64,000 nt of DNA. Origin: Poriferisodalis sp965221195 (GTDB lineage Bacteria; Actinomycetota; Acidimicrobiia; Acidimicrobiales; Poriferisodalaceae). The stretch covers positions 310,001-374,000 of the forward strand of contig OZ244864.1 of the NCBI GenBank assembly GCA_965221195.1. The letters are read 5' to 3'. A program made the position numbers and the translations under genes. The notes beneath the pieces are model-generated. The model was not told the DNA's origin. It did no database searches and saw only the letters and a program-made list of their open reading frames with translations. Below, piece by piece: positions 1 through 9,274 of this stretch (the first letter of the stretch is position 1; every line of letters starts with the position of its first letter).

Positions 1-1649
1 GCTGGCAGCGGGAACTTGATCGGCACGAGCGCGCTGAGATCGATGTCGATCAGCGACGGACCGACCGGGCCAGATTTGCCGCTGGCTCGGGTGACCGCCT
101 CACTGAACGCAGCTTCGAACTCGGCGACGCTGCTGACTCGCTTGGCAGGCACACCCATCGCCTCTGCAACGCCGACGAAGTCGAGGTCGTCGATTTCGGT
201 GCCGTGGTGGTCATCCCACAAGGCATCTTGGATGATGCGCAGCACGCCGTAGCCGCCGTCGTTGAAGACGCAAACGATGACCGGCAGGCCGTGTTCGGCA
301 AGTGTCGAGAGCTCGCCGATCGACAGCAAGAGGCCCCCATCCCCTTGAATCACGACCGTCGGCTGGCCAGTGGCAACCGCCGCGCCAACCGCCATCGGCA
401 CACCAGGGCCGATAGCTGCGGCGGCGGCCCGCAACGATGTACGCGGCGCCACAATCGGCAGTAGCCGGTTGCCCCACATGTAGCCGGGAACCGTGGTGTC
501 TCGCACAATTCTGGCCCCAGCAGCCAACATGCGCCGGATCGTGTCGCAAATCGCAGCGTGGTCTGGGCCGATCTCCTCCCGCATCGCTTCAATGTCGGCA
601 GCGCGGTGCTTGCGGGAACGTTGCACGTAACCTTCGTCGACGTTGGTTGCGTCATCGCCCAGTCGCTTTAGCAGGCCGGCCAAGCTGAGCTTGGCATCTC
701 CGACCACGGCCAACGATGCCGGGTAGTTCAAGCCGATCACACTAGGGTCAACGTCAAGGTGGATGAGTTCGGTGGGCAGTTGCAGCGCCCACACTCGGGT
801 GGCGTAGTTCTGGAAGCGAGTGCCCACGGCCAGCAGCAGATCTGCCTCAGCAAAGACCTCGGCCATCTCGCGGCGATCCGAACGGAAACCCAGCGATAAC
901 CGATGCTGTTCACTCAGGGCACCTCGGCCCTCAATGGTGGTCACAACAGGTGCCTCGAGTCGCTCAGCCAGCGCTGTGAGTTCGGCTGACGCGTCGGCAC
1001 CTATCACTCCGCCACCTGCCCAGATCAGTGGCCGCTGTGCGTTCGCGAGACGCTCGGCTGCATCGTCAAGCAGGTCGGCTTCAGGCTGCACCCGGGGCAC
1101 CTCAGGCGACCCGACAATCGGTGCGTCGCCGACGCGTGCGTACTGGAAATCGATCGGGATCTCAACCGCTCCCGGCTGAGGCCGACCAGTGCGGATGTCA
1201 TCAGCAACACAAGCGATCTCAGCAGAGATGTCGCTGGGGTGACGCACCGATGTCACGCTGCGGCAGACCGACCGCAGCATGTGTACTTGGCCTTCGTTCT
1301 CGTGCAGGAACCCTTTCCCTTTGCCGTAGAAGCGAGACTCGGTCTGGCCGGTCACCATCAGTACGGCCGAACTGGTGAACGAGGCTTCGTACAGTCCAGC
1401 CACGGCGTTGGCTGCGCCGGGGCCGGTCGAGGTCAACAACACGCCCATCTGACCGGTTGATCGGTAGTAGGCATCGGCTGCGTGTGCAGCGTTCTGCTCG
1501 TGGCGAACTTTCACCACCTCGATGTCGTCGCGGACCGACAGCGCCTCATAGATAGGCAGGTTGTGGACGCTGACGATCCCGAAGACATGCCGCACGCCTA
1601 GGCGGACCAGCGTCGCCGCCGTGGCCTCGCCACCGGTCATTTCACTCAT
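1..1649 (-). CDS. Thiamine pyrophosphate enzyme, acetolactate-synthase-like (3' end cut by window)
   Basis: The 549 visible codons read as a TPP-dependent enzyme of the acetolactate synthase/benzoylformate decarboxylase superfamily. The N-terminal Pyr domain holds the likely cofactor-activating Glu51 in RHEQNAAHAADAY. A central domain follows (GGGVIGADASAEL, about residues 205-220). The C-terminal PP domain shows the classical TPP/Mg motif, with GDGG starting at residue 436 and Asn463 in NDGGYG. The ATG at 1649 begins MSEMTGGEATAATL, the usual start of the Pyr domain. The gene is close to full length, since family members run about 550-600 residues. The substrate cannot be assigned: nothing shows an acetolactate synthase small subunit beside it, so a 2-oxoacid decarboxylase is equally possible. 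It lies 21 bp downstream of the DUF4389 gene on the same strand, so the two are probably cotranscribed. Confidence 0.9.
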   Translation of the reverse strand, partial: MSEMTGGEATAATLVRLGVRHVFGIVSVHNLPIYEALSVRDDIEVVKVRHEQNAAHAADAYYRSTGQMGVLLTSTGPGAANAVAGLYEASFTSSAVLMVTGQTESRFYGKGKGFLHENEGQVHMLRSVCRSVTSVRHPSDISAEIACVADDIRTGRPQPGAVEIPIDFQYARVGDAPIVGSPEVPRVQPEADLLDDAAERLANAQRPLIWAGGGVIGADASAELTALAERLEAPVVTTIEGRGALSEQHRLSLGFRSDRREMAEVFAEADLLLAVGTRFQNYATRVWALQLPTELIHLDVDPSVIGLNYPASLAVVGDAKLSLAGLLKRLGDDATNVDEGYVQRSRKHRAADIEAMREEIGPDHAAICDTIRRMLAAGARIVRDTTVPGYMWGNRLLPIVAPRTSLRAAAAAIGPGVPMAVGAAVATGQPTVVIQGDGGLLLSIGELSTLAEHGLPVIVCVFNDGGYGVLRIIQDALWDDHHGTEIDDLDFVGVAEAMGVPAKRVSSVAEFEAAFSEAVTRASGKSGPVGPSLIDIDLSALVPIKFPLP

Positions 1650-1670
1650 CGTTGTCACACTCCAGAGCTG

Positions 1671-2273
1671 TCACACTCGGGGGACCTTTTTGGCATCGAA
1701 GCTGAAGGGTGGGTACTCGTCGGTCAGCATGTGCAGATAAGCGTTGGTGCGCAAGACGACGCCGTACCACCCGATCAGCCAGTTCCGCAAGCCGGCTGGC
1801 CAGCGGCCCACTAAAAGCACAAAGAAGAAGGCCGCCAGAATGACGATCGCCGCCGCCGCGCTGCTCAGCAACCAAAACAGCACCGCTGGGATCGCCAGAA
1901 TCAGACGCGCGGCCACTGTCCCCCGGTTGCGGTCAGTCAACTGCGGCTCAAAGTTGACCGTCACCGCAGTACCGCCAAGGTCGCTTGCGGAAGTATTGAA
2001 CTCAAACGGTGGATACTGCTCATGGACGAAGTCCAGGTAGGCGTACAGACGCAGCGTGTAGCGCAAATACATGCATTGGAAACCGGCCAAACCAGCCGGC
2101 ATGCGACCGGTGATGACGATTGCGAACCAAGCAACGATGTTCAGCAGCCACGCAACGTACTGCAACAAAGAAAACACAAAGAGGTGCGGAATCGCCAACA
2201 ACCAATGCACCAGCGGGCGCCAACGGGCAATCCGTTCGGGTGTCTCAACACTGATCGACGCTGGATATGCCAT
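1671..2273 (-). CDS. DUF4389 membrane protein with internal duplication
   Basis: A 200-residue membrane protein with the DUF4389 pattern. Two halves repeat the same plan: a hydrophobic stretch, a G-R-x-P-A-G-L turn (GRMPAGL and GRWPAGL), an aromatic helix, then AYxxxxxxxYPPF. The first copy is around residues 45-100 and the second around 135-195. I chose the ATG at 2273 (MAYPASIS) over an in-frame TTG three codons upstream, because family members start close to the motif PxxISV. The function of DUF4389 is unknown to me. The protein is predicted to sit in the cytoplasmic membrane with three or four transmembrane segments. It is the first gene of a probable two-gene operon with the TPP enzyme. 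Confidence 0.8.
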   Translation of the reverse strand: MAYPASISVETPERIARWRPLVHWLLAIPHLFVFSLLQYVAWLLNIVAWFAIVITGRMPAGLAGFQCMYLRYTLRLYAYLDFVHEQYPPFEFNTSASDLGGTAVTVNFEPQLTDRNRGTVAARLILAIPAVLFWLLSSAAAAIVILAAFFFVLLVGRWPAGLRNWLIGWYGVVLRTNAYLHMLTDEYPPFSFDAKKVPRV

Positions 2274-2411
2274 GGCACGCAATGTAGTAGATGCCCCGTG
2301 GTAGATGCCCCAAACAGGCGGTACGTCGCCGTCTGTGGCAGCGGGTAGTCGCAGCTTCGGCTGTCCACAGAACCGCGCCGTACACCTTTGGGCAGATTGA
2401 ATAGACGGTTG

Positions 2412-3815
2412 ATGTTGGTCTCGCTGACTTCGACAACGCCTGATGCGACCGACTTGGGATACCTACTGCACAAGCATCCCGACCGGGTGCGCTCCGTTGA
2501 TGTCGGATTCGGACGCGCCCATGTCTTCTACCCTCAGGCGGCGCCGCGCCGTTGCACTGCCACGCTGTTCGTGGAGGTAGATGCGTTTGCAGCGTCGGGA
2601 CGACGTCGAGGGAAGCCGTCGTTTGGTCTCGGCGGCCTTGAGCCCTACGTGAACGACCGGCCGTACGCAGCTTCATCAATGCTGAGCGTGGCGATTGGCC
2701 GACTGTTCCGCACAGCGCTGGCTGGCAACTGCGAGACCCGACCAGAACTCGTGGATCGGCCCCTGGACCTCGAAGTTGCCCTGCCGGTGCTGGGCGTGCG
2801 CGGCGGCCCCGAGCTGCTCCGTCAACTGTTCGAACCGTTGGGCTACAGCGTCGAATGCGAAGCCATCGCGCTCGACACCCATTTCAAGGCTTGGGGTGAC
2901 AGCCGTTATCTGTCGGTCCGACTGGCGGGCTGCCACACCCTGCGCCGAACACTAGAACATCTGTACGTAATGATTCCGGTGCTCGACGACCGCAAGCACT
3001 ACTGGATCGGTCCCGAGGAAGTCAACAAGCTGCTGCGGCGAGGCGACCAGTGGCTGGCCAGACATCCTCACTCAGACCTAATTGCAACGCGGTACCTGCG
3101 TTTTGGCACCCTGACCCGTGAAGCGCTGGCGCGCTTGGCTGAAACGGGTGAGGACTTCGACACGGTCGACCTGCGGCACGACGAAGCCGAACAAGCGGCC
3201 GAGCGTCGCATCAACCTAGGCGATCTGCGCATCTCAGCAGTCATTGACGCGGTTCGGGCCGCAGGCGGCGGACGCGTCGCCGATTTGGGATGCGGCGAGG
3301 GGCGGTTGCTGCAGCGGCTCCTCACCGAGCCCGCAGTTACCCAGATCGTCGGCATGGACACTTCAGTCAGGGCACTCGAAAGAGCACAAAAACGACTCAA
3401 TCTTAACGAGATGTCCGAGCGTCAACTAGAACGGATCTCGTTGCTGCAGGGCTCCCTCACCTACACCGACGAACGCTTGCGCGGCTTCGATGTCGCCACG
3501 CTGGTGGAGGTCGTTGAGCATCTCGATCCCGAACGGCTGGACAGATTCGCCGATGTCGTGTTCCAACACGCTGCACCTAGGACCGTCGTGTTGACAACGC
3601 CGAACCGGGAGCACAACGTCAACTTCTCCCATCTCGGCCCGACATGCCTGCGCCATGGCGACCACCGGTTTGAATGGACACGCCAAGAATTCACCGAATG
3701 GGCAACGAGCATCAAAACCCAGTACAGCTACAGCTTCGAAATCAGCGGCATCGGCCCTGACGACCCCGCATGCGGACCACCGACCCAGATGGCGATCTTC
3801 CGCCGAGCAGCGTAA
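2412..3815 (+). CDS. hen1: 3'-terminal RNA ribose 2'-O-methyltransferase Hen1
   Basis: A 467-residue bacterial Hen1. In the family, the enzyme 2'-O-methylates the 3' end of a cleaved RNA before ligation, so that the repaired RNA resists re-cleavage by ribotoxins. The N-terminal half (about 1-230) matches the Hen1 N-terminal domain that partners with Pnkp. The C-terminal half is a SAM methyltransferase with motif I VADLGCGEGRLLQR near residue 290. The metal-site residues are visible as Glu366, Glu369 and His370 (EVVEHL), with His415 in RHGDHRFEWTR. I chose the ATG at 2412 over a TTG eight codons earlier because MLVSLTSTTP is the usual family start. Pnkp follows after 10 bp in the same direction, the standard arrangement of this RNA-repair cassette. 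Confidence 0.93.
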   Translation: MLVSLTSTTPDATDLGYLLHKHPDRVRSVDVGFGRAHVFYPQAAPRRCTATLFVEVDAFAASGRRRGKPSFGLGGLEPYVNDRPYAASSMLSVAIGRLFRTALAGNCETRPELVDRPLDLEVALPVLGVRGGPELLRQLFEPLGYSVECEAIALDTHFKAWGDSRYLSVRLAGCHTLRRTLEHLYVMIPVLDDRKHYWIGPEEVNKLLRRGDQWLARHPHSDLIATRYLRFGTLTREALARLAETGEDFDTVDLRHDEAEQAAERRINLGDLRISAVIDAVRAAGGGRVADLGCGEGRLLQRLLTEPAVTQIVGMDTSVRALERAQKRLNLNEMSERQLERISLLQGSLTYTDERLRGFDVATLVEVVEHLDPERLDRFADVVFQHAAPRTVVLTTPNREHNVNFSHLGPTCLRHGDHRFEWTRQEFTEWATSIKTQYSYSFEISGIGPDDPACGPPTQMAIFRRAA

Positions 3816-3825
3816 GGCTCAGCCA

Positions 3826-6384
3826 GTGAGATCTGCGTTGACTGAGATCCAACTTCCCGAACCGGGACTCGTCGTGCTGTGCGGCGCTTCAGGCTCAGGC
3901 AAGTCCACATTCGCTCGTCGGAATTTTGCACTAACAGAAACCGTCTCAAGCGATCAGTGTCGGGCGCTGGTCTCCGACGACGAAACCGACCAAACCGTCA
4001 CCGGCGAAGCCTTCGATCTGCTCCACACAATCGTCCGCAAACGCCTTGAGATCGGCCGTCTCACCGTCGTCGATGCGACCAACACAAAAACACCAGACCG
4101 AAAGTCGCTGGTGGAGTTGGCGCACCGAGCCGACCTCATGTCCACTGCTGTCGTCTTCGACCTGCCGCTGGCGCTGTGCTTTGAGCGCAACGATGCCCGC
4201 CAAGACCGCCAGACGCCACACCACGCGATTAAGCGTCAGCATGAGACACTGCGCCGCAGCACACGGCGTCTGCGCAACGAAGGCTTCAACCGGACCTACA
4301 TCATCGGTTCGGCCCAAGAGTTGGACACTGTGCGAGTCGTACGCACCAAGCTGTGGTGCGATCGTCGTGACGATGCCGGGCCGTTCGACGTCATCGGAGA
4401 TGTCCACGGCTGCCACACCGAACTCGTTGACCTGCTCGACCGGCTGGGCTACGACATCGGCGCTCGCCCAATCACCCATCCCGATGGACGACGGGCGGTG
4501 TTCGTCGGTGACCTCGTTGATCGGGGTCCCGGCGTTGCCGACGTGCTCGATCTGGTCATGTCGATGGTGAGCGCTGGAAGCGCTCTGTGCATAGCAGGTA
4601 ATCACGAGAACAAGCTGGCACGGGCCTTGGCAGGGCGTCAGGTGCAGACCACGCACGGACTCGCCGAGTCGCTCGAACAGCTCAAACAGCGAGCCCCCGA
4701 CTTCTGTGAGCGTGTGGCCCAGTTCCTCAAGGGTCTCATCAGCCATTACGTGCTTGACGGTGGGCGACTTGTGGTCGCTCACGCAGGCCTACCTGAGCGC
4801 TACCACGGACGCGCTTCAGCGCGGGTACGCGACATAGCGCTGTACGGCGAGACCGACGGAGAGAGCGACGAATACGGACTGCCGGTGCGCTACCAGTGGG
4901 CTGACGACTACCGAGGTGCAGCTGCTGTGGTGTACGGCCACACCCCAGTGCAGGCCGCACATTGGGTCAACAACACGATCTGCCTAGACACCGGCGCGGT
5001 TTTCGGTGGCGAGCTCACCGCATTGCGCTGGCCAGAGAGAGAGCTGGTCTCAGTGCCTGCCGCCGCCGTCTACTACGAGCCCGCCCGGCCACTCGCTGCT
5101 GAGACGGACGCTGACGCGCTTGCGAATAGTGAACGCCCTCCACTCTCACTCGACCTTCGCGATGTGGCAGGCAAACTCATCGTGGAAACTTCTCTCGCTG
5201 GTCGCCTCACCATTGAGGCTGAACAATCCAGCGCCGCTTTGGAGGTGATGAGTCGCTTCGCTGTCGACCCCCGTTGGCTTCCCTATCTGCCGCCCACGAT
5301 GGCGCCAGTAGCCACCAGCACGCGTGACGGTTGTCTCGAGCATCCCGACGAGGCCTTTTCTTATTTCCGAAGAGCTGGCGTACATGAGGTCATGTGCCAA
5401 GAGAAGCACATGGGCTCGCGGGCGGTGGTGGTCATGGCGCGAGATGCCGACGCTGCGACGGCCCGCTTCGGCATCGTCAACGAGGCCGGCGGTGTCATCG
5501 TGACTCGTACCGGCCGAGCGTTCTTCGACAGCCTCGCAGTTACATCATCGCTGCTCGGACGCTTGCGCACGGCAGCTGAGAGCACCGGGCTGTGGGATCG
5601 CCTTGCCAGCGACTGGCTCGTACTTGATGTTGAAGTGTTGCCATGGTCAGCGAAGGGCGCTGATCTGATTGAGCATTTGTACGCCTCAACCGGAGTAGCT
5701 GGCACGGCTGTACTTGGCACCGCCGGTCGGCTCTTGGCCGGCGCCGCCGAGCGGGGTGTAGATGTTGACGAATTGGCAGCGCGCACGCAGGAGCGGACGT
5801 TCCATCTTGAGTCGTTCATCGACGCATACCGTCGGTACTGCTGGGACACCGATGGCATTGACGGCGTTGAGATCGCCCCGTTCCAGCTCCTCGCAGCACA
5901 CGGCGAGGTGCTGGCCCGTCGGCCGCACGCCTGGCATCTGGAAGAAATCGACGCGCTGGTAGACGAAGCGCCGGATGTGTTGCGTCGCACTGAGCGCCGA
6001 CAGGTGAGCATCGACGATGCCGCGTCGGTGAACGAGGCGGTCAACTGGTGGAACTCGTTGACCGAAAGCGGTGGGGAGGGCATGGTGGTCAAGCCCGTCG
6101 ATCCCGTCACGGTCAACGACAAAGGCCTCGTACTGCCTGGCGTTAAATGCCGCGGACCCGAGTATCTCCGACTCATCTACGGACCTGAGTACCTGGCACC
6201 GGAGAACCTCCGGCGGCTCCGCCAGCGGTCGCTCAAACGCAAGTCATCGCTGGCGCGGCGAGAGTTCGCGCTCGGCATCGAAGCCCTTGACCGGTTCGTG
6301 GCCAACGAACATTTGTCGCGCGTACACGAGTGTGTCTTTGCCGTGCTTGCGTTGGAGAGTGAACCGGTCGATCCCCGTCTCTAG
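3826..6384 (+). CDS. pnkp: Polynucleotide kinase-phosphatase-ligase Pnkp
   Basis: An 852-residue RNA end-healing and sealing enzyme with three modules in the family order. The 5'-kinase P-loop GASGSGKST is at residues 20-28. The binuclear metallophosphatase shows GDVHGC (Asp192, His194), DLVDRG from residue 229 and GNHE at 258-261. The ligase/adenylyltransferase has EKHMGSRAV with the predicted nucleotidyl Lys527, and motif V EGMVVKP near residue 751. Length matches known bacterial Pnkp proteins. I placed the start at the GTG at 3826, ten bases after the hen1 stop. Longer in-frame readings run through hen1 and are not credible. With Hen1 it should form a complex that repairs RNA cut by ribonuclease toxins, converting 2',3'-cyclic phosphate and 5'-OH ends to a sealed, methylated junction. 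No further cassette gene is adjacent. Confidence 0.94.
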   Translation: MRSALTEIQLPEPGLVVLCGASGSGKSTFARRNFALTETVSSDQCRALVSDDETDQTVTGEAFDLLHTIVRKRLEIGRLTVVDATNTKTPDRKSLVELAHRADLMSTAVVFDLPLALCFERNDARQDRQTPHHAIKRQHETLRRSTRRLRNEGFNRTYIIGSAQELDTVRVVRTKLWCDRRDDAGPFDVIGDVHGCHTELVDLLDRLGYDIGARPITHPDGRRAVFVGDLVDRGPGVADVLDLVMSMVSAGSALCIAGNHENKLARALAGRQVQTTHGLAESLEQLKQRAPDFCERVAQFLKGLISHYVLDGGRLVVAHAGLPERYHGRASARVRDIALYGETDGESDEYGLPVRYQWADDYRGAAAVVYGHTPVQAAHWVNNTICLDTGAVFGGELTALRWPERELVSVPAAAVYYEPARPLAAETDADALANSERPPLSLDLRDVAGKLIVETSLAGRLTIEAEQSSAALEVMSRFAVDPRWLPYLPPTMAPVATSTRDGCLEHPDEAFSYFRRAGVHEVMCQEKHMGSRAVVVMARDADAATARFGIVNEAGGVIVTRTGRAFFDSLAVTSSLLGRLRTAAESTGLWDRLASDWLVLDVEVLPWSAKGADLIEHLYASTGVAGTAVLGTAGRLLAGAAERGVDVDELAARTQERTFHLESFIDAYRRYCWDTDGIDGVEIAPFQLLAAHGEVLARRPHAWHLEEIDALVDEAPDVLRRTERRQVSIDDAASVNEAVNWWNSLTESGGEGMVVKPVDPVTVNDKGLVLPGVKCRGPEYLRLIYGPEYLAPENLRRLRQRSLKRKSSLARREFALGIEALDRFVANEHLSRVHECVFAVLALESEPVDPRL

Positions 6385-6399
6385 CGCCAACACTGGACG

Positions 6400-7929
6400 T
6401 CACCTCCCGTTTTCCTCCGCTACGGGTGCGCCCACCGCCTCAAGCAGGCCGGCGATACGAGCTGGACTGTGGGTGTGTTCGGGACGCACTCCGAACGCGT
6501 GATGTGCCGGAACGAGATCACCGAAGGGACTCACCACATTGACGTTGTCGCCTCCAATGAGGCCTGGGTGTTCAACACCGCAGGCATCGGCTAACCGGAA
6601 CAGTTCTCTGCGCAAACCGATGACGTAGTTTGCAAGCCGCGCGCTCTTGAGCGTTGGGTCTAGTCCACGCGCGAGCCACTTGTTCTGCGTCGCTACACCG
6701 GTCGGGCAGTGGTCGGTGTGACAACGCTGCGCCTGAATGCAGCCGACTGCCATCATCGGCTCGCGGGCAACACCGATCATGTCAACGCCGATGTTGAAGG
6801 CTAGTGCTGCGGGTGCGGGGAAGCCCAACTTGGCGGAGCCGATCATCACAATCTCATCAGTGAGTCCGACTTCACCGAAGGCGCGATGCACGATGCCGAA
6901 TGCCCGCCAAAACGGCAACGCCACATGATCGGTGAACACCAGCGGTCCAGCGCCGGTGCCCCCCTCTGCGCCGTCAACCGTCACAAAGTCCGGTCCTCGG
7001 CGAGATGTGGCCATGTGCTGCGCCAGCTCAGTCCAGAAGGCTTCTTGGCCGACCGCCGATTTGATGCCCACTGGCAGTCCGGTCGCGCCAGCCACTTCCT
7101 CCACAAAACTCACCAGCTCAGCAACACTGCCAAACGCCGAATGGCGGCTAGGACTTACAACGTCTTGGCCCGCAGGAACACCCCGCGCTTGGGCGATCTC
7201 GGGACTCACTTTTGCGGCGGGCAACAAGCCGCCCACACCGGGCTTGGCGCCTTGAGACAACTTCACCTCAATTGAGCGCACAGGTGCCCCCTCAACGGTT
7301 TCCAGCAGACGGTCCAGAGAGAAGGTGCCGTCACGATTCCGACACCCGAAATAGCCCGTCCCTATCTGGAACACCAACTCACCGCCGCTGCGGTGGTACT
7401 TGGAGACACCTCCCTCGCCGGTGTTGTGCAAGCAGCCGGCCAGCTTCGCTCCGCGATTGAGTGCCTCAATGGCTGTCGCTGATAGCGAACCGAAGCTCAT
7501 GGCCGACACGTTCACAATTGATGCCGGTCGGAACGCCTTGTCCCGCCCACGCCACGCTCCCATGACCTTGCCGCACGGTAGCGGTGCGTCCGCTGGCACC
7601 GCCTGCCCCAGCGGGAACGGACTGTGGCGGAACGTAATGTGGCCGGGCTTGTCGATCTCGTCGTCGGTACCAAAGCCAAAGTAGGTGTTCTGCTGTTTGG
7701 CAGTGGCGTACACCCAGCGTCGCTCATCTCGATGAAAAGGGCGTTCTTCCTCGTTGTGGGCGACGATGTACTGGCGCAGTTCCGGACCAATTTTCTCAAG
7801 CAAGAAGCGCAGATGGCCCACCACCGGATAGGTGCGCAGAATCGAGTGGCGCCGCTGGGTTACATCGTGCATGAACACCAGCACCAGCAAGATGCCTACG
7901 ACAATCAGCCCCCACAGCCACCACGGCAC
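6400..7929 (-). CDS. FMN-binding glutamate-synthase-family protein
   Basis: A 509-residue protein related to the FMN domain of the glutamate synthase large subunit (GltB). The N-terminal helix (WWLWGLIVVGILLVLVFM) predicts a membrane anchor, usual in this stand-alone subfamily. The GltB-like core includes VNVSAMSFGSLSATAIEALN, HNTGEGGVS and KLSQGAKPGVGG. Cys397, Cys403 and Cys408 (C-x5-C-x4-C, ending CHTDHCPTG) match the 3Fe-4S ligands of glutamate synthase. No glutaminase (class II amidotransferase) domain is present, so it is not a complete GOGAT. The physiological acceptor is unknown. The start is a GTG at 7929, just before the membrane helix. It converges on pnkp with 15 bp between the stops. 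Confidence 0.9.
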   Translation of the reverse strand: MPWWLWGLIVVGILLVLVFMHDVTQRRHSILRTYPVVGHLRFLLEKIGPELRQYIVAHNEEERPFHRDERRWVYATAKQQNTYFGFGTDDEIDKPGHITFRHSPFPLGQAVPADAPLPCGKVMGAWRGRDKAFRPASIVNVSAMSFGSLSATAIEALNRGAKLAGCLHNTGEGGVSKYHRSGGELVFQIGTGYFGCRNRDGTFSLDRLLETVEGAPVRSIEVKLSQGAKPGVGGLLPAAKVSPEIAQARGVPAGQDVVSPSRHSAFGSVAELVSFVEEVAGATGLPVGIKSAVGQEAFWTELAQHMATSRRGPDFVTVDGAEGGTGAGPLVFTDHVALPFWRAFGIVHRAFGEVGLTDEIVMIGSAKLGFPAPAALAFNIGVDMIGVAREPMMAVGCIQAQRCHTDHCPTGVATQNKWLARGLDPTLKSARLANYVIGLRRELFRLADACGVEHPGLIGGDNVNVVSPFGDLVPAHHAFGVRPEHTHSPARIAGLLEAVGAPVAEENGR

Positions 7930-7982
7930 ACACCCGAACCTACCTCAGGCCCACTCAGCGCCGCGACAGCATCGCCATAAAA

Positions 7983-8030
7983 GACTGAAAGAGCGACTGA
8001 CGGAACGACTGACAGAGCGAGTGGCGAACG
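7983..8030. repeat. 12-bp imperfect tandem repeat, about four copies
   Basis: Four consecutive 12-base units resembling GACTGACRGARC lie between the divergent start of the FMN protein (7929) and the sucrase/ferredoxin-like gene (8084). The first three units are close matches and the fourth is degenerate. It lies in a divergent promoter region, so an operator role is possible but unsupported. Confidence 0.5.
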
Positions 8031-8083
8031 GCTGACGACAGTCTCACAACTCTCTTTCCGTGCTGGTTTTCTATGCTGGGCCG

Positions 8084-9274
8084 ATGGCAACGGCCGACCA
8101 GACAGCACCCCGACTGATGCAGCCGGCCTTGTCTGGGAAGCCACCACTGGCGCCTGAGGTGCGGGCGCTTCTGCCGGCCGCCAACGAGGCACCACGCTGC
8201 TCAGCGCATGCCGCCGACATCGGTGTTGACCCTGGTGGAACTGCCATAAGCGCCCAAGCCATCGCTCTGATTGAAACACCGCTGCCGTGGACGAAACCGG
8301 TCTTCGCCTCTGAACTCCTAGCGGGCTTGCGACCGATGATGAACTTGGCGGTGGGCCCAACACGCGTGCTGGCCACAGTGCCGCCGGTCACGGCGGACCA
8401 ACACAACACAGTGCCGCCGGTCACGGCGGACCAACACAACACAGTGCCGCCGGTCACGGCGGACCAACACAACACAGCGCGGTCCCACATGCGCTCACAA
8501 ACCGACCAGATTGCGGTGATGCTTCATTGGCGAGCTGGCGAGCGCACCTGGTCCACCGCCTTCGACGTGGCCGACGCCGACGGCTTGGCGCAACTTTTCA
8601 AGCATTTGCAACAGCATCTACCGTCAGACCCGGTTGAAACTCAAGAAGGATTCGTCTCGACCGGTTGTGTCGAAGGAAAACGAGCAGTGCTGATCTGCAC
8701 CCAAGGCAGTCATGATGTTTGCTGCGGCAACGAGGGCACCCGCCTAGCGGCCGATCTTGAAGCATTGCTGCTCACCCGCCGACGTGCAGACATTGACGAG
8801 TCGTTTGGGGAGGCATCACCCTCCAACGGTCAAGTCTCGATGCATCGGGTCAGCCACACTGGGGGGCATCGTTTCGCCCCCACCGCCCTAACGCTGCCCG
8901 ACGGCCGAATGTGGGCAGGAATCGAAGCCAGTGATCTGTCTTCCATTCTGGATCGGACCGCAGACGCAGCCAAACTGGCACCGCGCTGTCGGGGTTGGTG
9001 GGGAGCTGCTGCGGGACCGGCCCAAGTGGGCGAACGGGCGGTGTTCGCCGAGGTGGGGTGGCCCCTTGATGCGATGGCACGCGAGGTGAACTTGCGACCC
9101 ACAGCCGACGCTTGGGAAGTTGAGGTGGTTGCCGCATCAGCAGGTCGCGCTTGGACGGTAACCGTCCGCGAAAGACGGACGGTGCCAACGATTGCCTGTC
9201 GCGCGCTAGGCGGCTTGCCCGCCAAGCCGGCGACGGAGTTCATCGTTACCGACATAGAGGAGCAACACAGATGA
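8084..9274 (+). CDS. Sucrase/ferredoxin-like (thioredoxin-like 2Fe-2S) protein
   Basis: A 396-residue protein of the Suc_Fer-like family. The iron-sulfur region contains CTQGSHDVCCGNEG with Cys205, Cys213 and Cys214, followed by SHTGGHRFAPTAL and LPDGRMWAG, the family's hallmark sequence. The fold is related to thioredoxin-like 2Fe-2S ferredoxins, so an electron-transfer or redox role in the cytoplasm is likely. The substrate is unknown; the sucrase name is historical. The start could be the ATG at 8084 or a GTG at 8060. Residues 99-131 are three perfect copies of VPPVTADQHNT, an insertion absent from the conserved core. The stop overlaps the ATG of the following CoA-transferase (ATGA), so the two are translationally coupled. 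Confidence 0.88.
   Translation: MATADQTAPRLMQPALSGKPPLAPEVRALLPAANEAPRCSAHAADIGVDPGGTAISAQAIALIETPLPWTKPVFASELLAGLRPMMNLAVGPTRVLATVPPVTADQHNTVPPVTADQHNTVPPVTADQHNTARSHMRSQTDQIAVMLHWRAGERTWSTAFDVADADGLAQLFKHLQQHLPSDPVETQEGFVSTGCVEGKRAVLICTQGSHDVCCGNEGTRLAADLEALLLTRRRADIDESFGEASPSNGQVSMHRVSHTGGHRFAPTALTLPDGRMWAGIEASDLSSILDRTADAAKLAPRCRGWWGAAAGPAQVGERAVFAEVGWPLDAMAREVNLRPTADAWEVEVVAASAGRAWTVTVRERRTVPTIACRALGGLPAKPATEFIVTDIEEQHR
8378..8476. repeat. Three perfect in-frame 33-bp tandem repeats
   Basis: Three identical 33-base units start at 8378, 8411 and 8444, inside the sucrase/ferredoxin-like gene. Each encodes VPPVTADQHNT. Because the unit is a multiple of three, copy-number change would alter length without breaking the frame. 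Confidence 0.95.

Noticed and set aside
3655..3825. N-terminal extension of Pnkp into the hen1 gene
   Set aside because: The extra residues are a shadow of the Hen1 coding frame. The GTG at 3826 places the kinase P-loop at residue 20, as expected.
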